A DNA stretch of 47,784 bases from Nioella halotolerans (lineage in GTDB: Bacteria > Pseudomonadota > Alphaproteobacteria > Rhodobacterales > Rhodobacteraceae), in the NCBI GenBank assembly GCA_003428585.1, contig QVQC01000039.1, positions 1 to 47,784 on the forward strand, written 5' to 3'. Made by a program: the position numbers and the translations under genes. Positions 41,943-47,784 of this stretch are shown here, in pieces. Each line of letters opens with the position of its first letter. Positions within the stretch are counted from its first letter, which is position 1. The notes below the pieces were generated by a model. It saw nothing but the letters and a program-made list of their open reading frames with translations, was not told the DNA's origin and searched no databases.

Positions 41943-42574
41943 GCGATGATCCCCGGGTCCAGAATCTCGACGATGCCGCTTGCCCCTTCGAAATTGGCGG
42001 TATCATGCAGCGCGCCGGGAAAGGCGGCGCAGGCCAGCCCCGCGCCCAGCGCGGCGCGCACCCCGTCTGGGTTGTCCTCGACCGCGTGGGCCTCGGGATG
42101 TCCCAGCCGTTCAAGCGCAAGCGCGTAGACCTCCGGGTCGGGCTTGGGGTTGCTGACATCGGCCCGGGTCAGGAGAAGGTCGAAATCGGCCCGCGCCAGC
42201 CCCGTCGCCGCCAACACCGCCGCCACGTTGGCCGCGCTGGTGGTCGTCACCAGCGCGACCGTCTGCCCTGCCGCCCGCGCGGCCTGCATCGTTTCGGCCA
42301 CGCCGGGGCGCAGCGGAACACCCTGCCCCAGTGCCTGCTGGAACAGGGCGCTCTTGCGGGCATGCAGGGCAGCCGCGTCGACTTCCTCGCCTCGGCGGGC
42401 AGCCTCGGCGGCGATCCGGTCCGCCCCGCCCGAGCGCGCCAGCAAATCTGCATAGCGCACCTCGGACCAGTGCCAGTCCAGCCCGGCCTCTGCGAAGGCC
42501 GCGTTGAAAGCCGCGCGTTGAAGGTGCGAGGTTTCGGCCAGAACGCCGATGGAACCAAGGAGGAGTGCCGCCAA
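41939..42574 (-). CDS. HAD-family protein with a degenerate catalytic motif I
   Basis: About 211 residues of the HAD-IA/beta-phosphoglucomutase type. Motif II (LVTTTS), the motif III lysine (NPKPDPEVY) and motif IV (VEDNPDG) are all present. Motif I, normally FDxDGTL, reads LLGSIGVLAETS: neither aspartate is there. A TTG start at 42574, with AAAGGA seven bases upstream, would give MAALLLGSIG and fits the usual HAD start better than the GTG at 42607. Without the nucleophilic Asp it should not be a phosphatase of the standard kind. It may bind a substrate or act by another mechanism. Confidence 0.82.
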   Translation of the reverse strand: MAALLLGSIGVLAETSHLQRAAFNAAFAEAGLDWHWSEVRYADLLARSGGADRIAAEAARRGEEVDAAALHARKSALFQQALGQGVPLRPGVAETMQAARAAGQTVALVTTTSAANVAAVLAATGLARADFDLLLTRADVSNPKPDPEVYALALERLGHPEAHAVEDNPDGVRAALGAGLACAAFPGALHDTANFEGASGIVEILDPGIIA

Positions 42575-42603
42575 GGGGATATCCTTTCGTGACAAGGCCC
42601 GGA

Positions 42604-43569
42604 TCACCCCTGCCAGGTGGGACCGGCGGGATCGTCCGTGCCAATGATGTGATAGAGCGCGGCCTCGCCGGTCATCGACGGCACCGCGCTATGGGCAAGG
42701 GTTTCGGGCATCGACATGGTGTCGCCGGGTGCAAGGGTGGCGCTGCCGCCGTCCCAGTCAACCCGCCAGTGGCCCTTGACCGGCATCAGCACCGAAGGCC
42801 GGTCGTGGGAATGCTTTTCGGGCGTGGCGGACGCGCGGGTCAGCAAATCGACCTCGAAGCCGGGCCTGTCGCGCAAGAGGCCCTGTTCCCCGATCACCTT
42901 GCAGGGTTTGCGATCGGCAAGCGCCACCATGTCCCAGAAACGCGCGACGTGGTTGGGCAGCACCTCCGCCGTGGTCGGCTCACCGCGCTTGGCAAGCTCT
43001 TCCTCTCCCATCAGTGGCATGGGCCTCACGCCCTCGGGCAGGTGCTGGCCCTTCTTGGTGTCGTATAGCTTGCCCGTTTCGGCCAGAACCAGCCCGTGAT
43101 CGGCGGCTTCCTCGATCACCTGCGGCGCCCAGTTCACACCGCCGCCGGCATCGTCGCCGCCGAGGATCGCCATGATCATCCCGTAATCGGTGCCGATATT
43201 CTCGAACCCGCGAAAGACGCCGGTGGGAATGTTGAAGATGTCGCCTTCTTCCAACGTGACCTCACCCGCCGTGCCCCAACGCCCCCAGAAGAAGCGCCAG
43301 CGCCCGGAGAGGACGAAGAACACCTCCGCCGTCTTGTGGTCGTGCAGGGAATTGCGCACGCGCGGCGGCTGGCCCGCGGCGCCGATGTTGAAGCCGTGCG
43401 GGATGCTGATGTGAACGTGCTGATCGGGCGATTCCGACACGCCGCCGCCGATGATGGTGAAGTTTTCCTTCTGGTCGCTGCCCGGCGTGTGGGCGTCAAT
43501 GAAGGCGGTCTTGCAGGGCTGAAGCTCGCCATAGCGGACGATGCGGGAGTCCATGTCTTGCGGGGTCAT
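42604..43569 (-). CDS. Two-domain cupin (bicupin) protein
   Basis: A 321-residue protein with two cupin domains. The first (about 50-150) has HVHISIPHGF and LHDHKTAEVFFVLSGRWRFF. The second (about 225-310) has TPEKHSHDRPSVLMPVKGHW and ALYHIIGTDDP. The His-rich motifs should bind a metal such as iron, as in ring-cleaving or sugar-acid dioxygenases and isomerases, but no specific family is clear to me. AAAGGAA lies upstream of the ATG. It is the first gene of the operon that runs to rraA, after a 29-base gap to the HAD gene. Confidence 0.82.
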   Translation of the reverse strand: MTPQDMDSRIVRYGELQPCKTAFIDAHTPGSDQKENFTIIGGGVSESPDQHVHISIPHGFNIGAAGQPPRVRNSLHDHKTAEVFFVLSGRWRFFWGRWGTAGEVTLEEGDIFNIPTGVFRGFENIGTDYGMIMAILGGDDAGGGVNWAPQVIEEAADHGLVLAETGKLYDTKKGQHLPEGVRPMPLMGEEELAKRGEPTTAEVLPNHVARFWDMVALADRKPCKVIGEQGLLRDRPGFEVDLLTRASATPEKHSHDRPSVLMPVKGHWRVDWDGGSATLAPGDTMSMPETLAHSAVPSMTGEAALYHIIGTDDPAGPTWQG

Positions 43570-43613
43570 TTTCGGGATTTCCTTTGTTTGAACTGCGGTT
43601 GGGATGGCTTGGG

Positions 43614-43940
43614 TCAGCCCGCCCCGGGGGGCCGCAGGTTCAGACGCCGCGCGCGGCGGCTGGCAAGGAAACCGTGCAGGCGCCTGAGCGCCTCGGATTC
43701 GTGGAACGGGCGTGGACTCGTGCCGTAGCGCGGAGTCAAGGGCGTCGCCCGCCGTGCATCGCCGGGCCGCCCCCCGGCACGGCGATTAGACTGGGCTTGG
43801 TGCAACGCGCTGATCTCGCGCGAATCTTGCACGATACAGCGCCGCCAACCGACAGTTGGATCGCCGCACCGCGGCCCGCCGATGCACGGCTTGATCCAGG
43901 GTGTTGCCAGACCACCCCAAGTATCGCGAAGGGTGATCAT
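43614..43940 (-). CDS. Uncertain open frame between the two catabolic operons
   Basis: A 108-codon frame starts with ATG at 43940 directly abutting the stop of the SnoaL-like gene and ends just before the cupin operon. The sequence (MITLRDTWGGLATPWIKP...) matches nothing I know and is rich in Arg, Pro and Gly, like a chance frame in GC-rich DNA. The 371-base gap 43570-43940 therefore holds either this gene, a decayed one, or only the cupin promoter. Confidence 0.25.
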   Translation of the reverse strand: MITLRDTWGGLATPWIKPCIGGPRCGDPTVGWRRCIVQDSREISALHQAQSNRRAGGRPGDARRATPLTPRYGTSPRPFHESEALRRLHGFLASRRARRLNLRPPGAG

Positions 43941-44915
43941 TCAGACCTCTCCGGTTTGCAGCAGGATCTGTTTCCAGATCGCGGTTTCGTCGAACAGGGT
44001 GTATTCGCGGCGCAGGCCCCAGGGGCCGAATTCGGCGTGGGAAATGCCCATCACGTGGACGCGCGCGCCGGTGGGCGCGCCAAGGCTGCCCCAACCGTCA
44101 TGCACCCCGTCGAGCGACCAGCGCACGGCGGCGCGCGGCGGCATCATCGGATCGTCGCGGCCGATGACATGTTGGATCTCGAACGTCGCCGAGGGCAGCG
44201 AGGCGCGCAGGCCGAGCCAGAATTCATCGACGCCCGCGTGGCTCTGCATTGTTCTTCCGCCGGGGCATTCGGCCAGCACTGCGCGGTCATATTCCTTCGG
44301 GATCACCGCGAAATCGGCCTGCATCATGCGGGTAAGGATATCGGCATAGCGCTTGCCCCATTCGTTGTCATTGCCGCGCCCCGTGTAAGGGCCCTGCACG
44401 TCGTTTTCGGGCAGGAAGGGCTGCACGCAGGTATCCGGGCCGCCTTCGCGTTGAATCAGGTCGCGCGCGTAATCCTTCGGCTCCCATCCCAGTTGGCGCA
44501 CGATGGCGCCTTGGTCGCGGACCAGCCACTCATCGGTGATGCAGTTGGCGCGCGCGTAGCAATCGGCGATGATCCGGTAATGCAGCGTCTTGCCCGTAGC
44601 CGACCCGTAGACGCCGGAATTGCTGTGCGTCGCGGTGGAATGCAGCCGGTGGGAACTGAGATAGCCGTCATCGTTGCCCTCGCACCAGATCACGTCCTCG
44701 CCCAACAGCGTCCGGTCGGGGAACTCGGCCAGCGTCGCCATGGTGGCGGCGACAACATTCTGGTTGCCCACCACGATGGATCCCGGCGATCGCACCGGCA
44801 TCTCGGCCCCGTAGTAGTGATCAAGCGTGGCAATGCCGCGATCTTCCCAGATCTCCTTGGTGATGCTGATGATGTAATCGGGAAAATCGTTCCACTTTGG
44901 GTCAAAGCCCTTCAT
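43941..44915 (-). CDS. Tandem SnoaL/NTF2-like domain protein
   Basis: A 324-residue soluble protein with two NTF2/SnoaL-like alpha+beta barrel domains. The first (about 15-140) contains ITKEIWEDRGIATLDHYYGAE and GEDVIWCEGNDDGYLSSHRL. The second (about 190-320) contains DILTRMMQADFAVIPKEYDRA and VRWSLDGVHDGWGSLG. SnoaL-like folds include polyketide cyclases, dehydratases and isomerases. It is a relative of the 348-residue protein at the head of the operon. The ATG at 44915 overlaps the LacI stop (ATGA). Confidence 0.82.
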   Translation of the reverse strand: MKGFDPKWNDFPDYIISITKEIWEDRGIATLDHYYGAEMPVRSPGSIVVGNQNVVAATMATLAEFPDRTLLGEDVIWCEGNDDGYLSSHRLHSTATHSNSGVYGSATGKTLHYRIIADCYARANCITDEWLVRDQGAIVRQLGWEPKDYARDLIQREGGPDTCVQPFLPENDVQGPYTGRGNDNEWGKRYADILTRMMQADFAVIPKEYDRAVLAECPGGRTMQSHAGVDEFWLGLRASLPSATFEIQHVIGRDDPMMPPRAAVRWSLDGVHDGWGSLGAPTGARVHVMGISHAEFGPWGLRREYTLFDETAIWKQILLQTGEV

Positions 44916-45931
44916 GTCGTCCATCCTTCGGGTATTCGGGCCGAGCCGCGCAGGATCAGCGGGCCGTCGATGGCCACGCGGCGCGCGGGGGCGTCGGGGT
45001 TTGAAATGCGTTCCAGCATGGTGCGCACGGTGGCGTCCACCATCCGGTTGGCCGGTTGGCGAACAGTAGTCAGGGCATAGCTGGGCCAAGCCGCGATGGT
45101 AACATCGTCATAGCCCACGACAGAGACATCGCCGGGGATGCGCAGTCCAAGCTCGTAGCGCAGCACGTCCATTACCGCGAAGGCCATGTGATCGTTGGCG
45201 ACGAACACGGCATCGGGGCGGTCGTCGGTGTCGAACAGCGTCAGCGCGGCAGCCTTGGCCTGATCGGCGTGGAAATTTCCCACGGCGCGGGCATGCAGCG
45301 CCAGCCCCGCCTCCGCCAGTCCTTGCAGGAATCCCGCCTCGCGGTCGCGTTGGGTCGACGCCCCCTCCCACCCCGCGACATGGGCGATCCTGCGATGCTC
45401 TCCCGCGGCAAGGAAACGCGCCAGCTTGCGCCCGCCGGCCAGGTTGTCGGAGGCAACGCCGGCGAGGCTCTCGTCATCCTGAAGTCGGTTGAACAGAACC
45501 ACCGGCACCCCCGCCGCCTCGCAGCGCGAGGTGATATCCGAGGACAGCGCGACCGAGGCGATGATGATCCCCTCGACCTGGTAATCGAGAATCTCGCCCA
45601 CCACGTCGTCGATATTGCCCGCGGTCTGCGAGGCCATGAAGATCAGCACGTGGTAGCCCTGTTCCTGCAACGCGTTGGACAGCTTTTCCAGCACTTCCGG
45701 GTAGAAGTGGTTTTCAAGGTAGGCCACCACCAGACCGATGATCCGGCTACGCCCGGTGATCATCGCGCGCGCCAGAACGTTGGGCCGATAGCCAAGGTCA
45801 AGCGCCGCCTTGCGCACCTTTTCCGCCGTCTTGGGCGCGACCGAGGCGCCGGGGGTAAAGACGCGGGACACCGCGCTTTGCGACACGCCCGCGCGCTTGG
45901 CCACTTGCAGGGATGTGACCTTGCGTTCCAT
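44912..45931 (-). CDS. LacI-family transcriptional regulator
   Basis: A 339-residue repressor-type protein. It has an N-terminal helix-turn-helix VTSLQVAKRAGVSQSAVSRV (about 4-23), a hinge helix at about 45-58 (GYRPNVLARAM), then a periplasmic-binding-protein-like core from about 62 (RIIGLVVAYLENHFYPEVLE). Effector-pocket residues come from VFVANDHMAF and VSVVGYDDVTIAAW. The ligand is probably a sugar or sugar acid. It is embedded within the operon it should control: its start shares one base with the SDR stop (TGATG), and its stop overlaps the next start. Confidence 0.92.
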   Translation of the reverse strand: MERKVTSLQVAKRAGVSQSAVSRVFTPGASVAPKTAEKVRKAALDLGYRPNVLARAMITGRSRIIGLVVAYLENHFYPEVLEKLSNALQEQGYHVLIFMASQTAGNIDDVVGEILDYQVEGIIIASVALSSDITSRCEAAGVPVVLFNRLQDDESLAGVASDNLAGGRKLARFLAAGEHRRIAHVAGWEGASTQRDREAGFLQGLAEAGLALHARAVGNFHADQAKAAALTLFDTDDRPDAVFVANDHMAFAVMDVLRYELGLRIPGDVSVVGYDDVTIAAWPSYALTTVRQPANRMVDATVRTMLERISNPDAPARRVAIDGPLILRGSARIPEGWTT

Positions 45932-46695
45932 CACTCCGCCGTCCAGCCGCCATCGACCATCAGGGCCGTGCCGGTCACCAGCGCCGCGGCGTCCGAGGCG
46001 AGGAACGTCACCGCGCCCATGATATCCTCGACCTCGCCGGGGCGGCCAAGCTTGATCTTGTCGCGGATCCACGCCGCACGATCGGGATCGTCGAATGTGG
46101 GCCGGGTCAGGTCGGTCAGGATGAAGGTGGGGCAGATCGTGTTGACGCGGATTCCCTTGGGGCCCCATTCGACCGCCATCGCCTTGGTGAAGCCCTCCAC
46201 CGCGTGCTTGGTCGCGCAGTAGACCGCCCGGTCGATGCCGCCGACATGGGCCATCTGGCTGGAAATGTTGATCAGCACGCCAGGCTTTCCCGCCGCCGCC
46301 AATCCCTTCGCCACGGCGCGGGTCAGGAAATAGGCGCCCTTGATGTTGAGGTCGGCCACCGCGTCGTAGTCGGCCTCCGTCGTCTGCAGCGCCGGGCCAT
46401 GCCGCGCCAGCCCGGCGGAGTTCACCAGCACGTCGAACGGTCCATGTTCTTCTACAAGATTCTCGGTCGCGGCGACATCGGCCACGTCCATCGACAGGGC
46501 CTCGGCGCTCATGCCGGCATCGTGCAGCTCAGCCACCAGTTCCGCCAGCTTCTCGGCGCGGCGCGCGGCGACGACCACGTGCGCCCCGGCCTCGGCCAGC
46601 GCGACGGCGCAGGCCCGCCCGATGCCCGAAGAGGCCCCGGCGACCAGCGCGCGCCGCCCGTCAAGCCGGAAGGACGGCGTGCGGGGCAAGGTCAT
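45931..46695 (-). CDS. Short-chain dehydrogenase/reductase, NADP-type
   Basis: A 254-residue classical SDR: cofactor loop AGASSGIG (19-26), Arg45-Arg46 after the second strand (points to NADP), NSAG at 92-95, Asn117, catalytic Ser145/146, Tyr159 and Lys163, and a C-terminal ALMVDGGWTAE. It probably oxidises or reduces a hydroxyl of the compound handled by this operon. It overlaps the preceding SnoaL-type gene by ATGA. Confidence 0.92.
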   Translation of the reverse strand: MTLPRTPSFRLDGRRALVAGASSGIGRACAVALAEAGAHVVVAARRAEKLAELVAELHDAGMSAEALSMDVADVAATENLVEEHGPFDVLVNSAGLARHGPALQTTEADYDAVADLNIKGAYFLTRAVAKGLAAAGKPGVLINISSQMAHVGGIDRAVYCATKHAVEGFTKAMAVEWGPKGIRVNTICPTFILTDLTRPTFDDPDRAAWIRDKIKLGRPGEVEDIMGAVTFLASDAAALVTGTALMVDGGWTAE

Positions 46696-47738
46696 GGCTG
46701 CGCCCTCCCAGTTTCATCGTCGAACCCCTGCCGCGCTTTGTTGAATTCGCGCATCCGCGCGAAGGCATCGACGCCGATCTGGTCATACATGTGCAGAAGG
46801 TCGACCAGCACCCAGTTCTCCCGGATCTTGCCATCCTCCACGCGCCAGAAATCGAGCGATCGCATGGTGATCTTCTTGCCCGACGGCGCGATGCCGAGCC
46901 AGCCGGGATGCGAAATCGTCTGTACCATGTTGGGCCAGCCGGTGACGGCAGCGTAATCGCCGTCGCCGAAGAAATGGTAGGTGATCTCGTCGAGATACTG
47001 GCCACGGTCGGGCATCCCGGCGAGGAACGGGATCTGGTGCCAGTCACGGAAGCCCTTGATGCCGCGGCCGGTGCCGATGCCGGCGGGGCCATACCATGTC
47101 ATCCGTTCATGCCAGAAGCGGGGCATCTCCATCACCTCGGGCCCGCCCTGCGACGGGTGGCGTTTCATGTGGTCGAGCATGTCGACGATATGCTGGCAGG
47201 TCGCCGCGCCGCGGGCCTCGTCGTAGGGCCCCGGCACCAACCCGTCCTGCGTCGCCGGGCCGGGCACCAGCCCCTCGCGCCCGAGCGAGGGGGCCAGCGG
47301 CCAGGCGCCTGCCTGCATCATCACCTCGGGGATGTCCCAGATCGCCTGGAACTCCACCACCTTGCCGTCCTCGAAGCGGTAGAATTCGTGGAACCGCATG
47401 GTGGTGAAATGCCCCGTTGGCGGAATGTCGAGCCACGCGTGCTTGAAGGTGCCCACATAGGTGCCGCCACAGCCGACCCAGTCATTGCCGTGCCCGTCGG
47501 GGCCGGCCATCACGATCCAGTCACGCCGTTCAAGATCCGGCCATGCGGCCAGCAGCGGCGCATAGGCCGCCGCGTAAAACGCGCCCGGCCCGTCGAGGTC
47601 GCCAAAGGGATGGCAGTGCCGGAACAGCGCGTCGGACGCCAGATCCTCCAGCGCCGCGCGCACCCCGGCCTCGGAAAAGTGGCGTTGCGCCGCCCTGAGC
47701 GGGGCGATCAGCGTCTTGTGATTGGTGTGCCTGTCCAT
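46692..47738 (-). CDS. Tandem SnoaL/NTF2-like domain protein, operon head
   Basis: A 348-residue protein with two NTF2/SnoaL-like domains. The first (about 20-140) has ALFRHCHPFGDLDGPGAFY, VGTFKHAWLDIPPTGHFT and EFYRFEDGKVVEFQAIWDI. The second (about 205-340) has RMTWYGPAGIGTGRGIKGF and IRENWVLVDLLHMYDQIGV. Both domains keep the fold's typical HEF/FWRVEDGKI strands, so the pair arose by duplication. Related single-domain proteins are polyketide-cyclase-like or ester-cyclase-like. The ATG at 47738 is followed closely by the rest of the operon (SDR, LacI, second SnoaL protein). Confidence 0.82.
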   Translation of the reverse strand: MDRHTNHKTLIAPLRAAQRHFSEAGVRAALEDLASDALFRHCHPFGDLDGPGAFYAAAYAPLLAAWPDLERRDWIVMAGPDGHGNDWVGCGGTYVGTFKHAWLDIPPTGHFTTMRFHEFYRFEDGKVVEFQAIWDIPEVMMQAGAWPLAPSLGREGLVPGPATQDGLVPGPYDEARGAATCQHIVDMLDHMKRHPSQGGPEVMEMPRFWHERMTWYGPAGIGTGRGIKGFRDWHQIPFLAGMPDRGQYLDEITYHFFGDGDYAAVTGWPNMVQTISHPGWLGIAPSGKKITMRSLDFWRVEDGKIRENWVLVDLLHMYDQIGVDAFARMREFNKARQGFDDETGRAQP

Positions 47739-47742
47739 GCTC

Positions 47743-47766
47743 TTCTTCTTGGGTCAAATACTCCGG
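47743..47766 (-). repeat. Dispersed intergenic repeat, copy B
   Basis: On the minus strand it reads CCGGAGTATTTGACCCAAGA then AGAA, ending 5 bases before the start codon of the last gene. It shares the CCGG-GT.TTT-CCAAGA-GAA order with copy A (7867-7891). The AAGAAGAAGAG end may double as the ribosome-binding site. Confidence 0.5.
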
Positions 47767-47773
47767 GGGATGC

Positions 47774-47784
47774 GGGGGGGGGGG
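47774..47784. repeat. Run of 11 G at the right edge
   Basis: The window ends in an 11-base G tract, 36 bases upstream of the operon-head start codon (poly-C on the coding strand). It could be a slippage-prone tract in a promoter region or an artefact of sequence ending there. Confidence 0.85.

Noticed and set aside
40149..42128. 659-codon plus-strand frame opposite the MetE-like and methyltransferase genes
   Set aside because: A shadow frame running through two well-defined genes and their overlaps.
1..47784. CRISPR arrays, insertion sequences, rRNA genes, prophage
   Set aside because: No regularly spaced repeats, transposase, integrase or phage structural genes, and no rRNA sequence were seen.

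Overview
The window is about 48 kb of GC-rich, gene-dense DNA. It most likely comes from the chromosome of a marine or halotolerant alphaproteobacterium of the Rhodobacteraceae (Roseobacter group). The pointers are the ETC complex I NDUFS4-type subunit, the ectoine locus with its own MarR regulator and aspartate kinase, the fused PuuE/OHCU-decarboxylase gene, the TctABC/TctDE transporter locus, DUF2125, and the overall codon bias. This placement rests on gene content only, not on a marker-gene phylogeny.

1-8 kb: a stator-like pair (an ExbB/TolQ-type channel plus a MotB-like coiled-coil protein that runs off the left edge), a ChaC-type gamma-glutamylcyclotransferase, a DUF2125 protein, and a tight hisC-tyrC-extensin operon. 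8-14.3 kb: a tripartite tricarboxylate transporter (tctCBA) divergent from its two-component system tctDE, with an extra solute-binding protein gene overlapping the end of tctE. 14.5-19.5 kb: thpR and ectR on the minus strand, divergent from ectABC-ask, which ends in a strong terminator. 19.6-23.5 kb: purine breakdown (uraH, puuE-uraD fusion, allA, NCS2 permease). 23.5-24.7 kb: a lower-GC patch with a short-chain dehydrogenase and an unassigned small frame. 24.7-28.1 kb: uvrB, the complex I accessory subunit, a GNAT acetyltransferase and tRNA-Arg(TCT).

28.4-31.7 kb: a divergent unit in which an ArsR-rhodanese regulator faces an overlapping trio of a membrane di-iron hydroxylase, an MFS transporter and a DsrE-family protein, with a perfect dyad between them. 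The trio looks like a response to reactive sulfur with an unknown small-molecule or lipid substrate. 31.8-38.7 kb: mixed genes, including a small secreted protein, an LpxR-like outer-membrane lipid A deacylase, a Hint-domain protein, rpsD, a YeeE/TsuA-type thiosulfate permease and an MFS transporter.

38.8-47.7 kb: two head-to-tail minus-strand operons that look like one undescribed catabolic island. The upstream operon has two tandem-domain SnoaL/NTF2-like proteins, an SDR and a LacI regulator. The downstream operon has a bicupin, a HAD protein lacking its catalytic aspartates, a SAM methyltransferase, a half-length MetE-like protein, an alpha/beta hydrolase and an RraA-type aldolase homologue. 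Most neighbours in each operon overlap by 1-4 bases. The substrate cannot be read from the sequence. A short degenerate intergenic repeat (CCGGnGTnTTT...CCAAGAnGAA) occurs upstream of both hisC and the last gene of the window.
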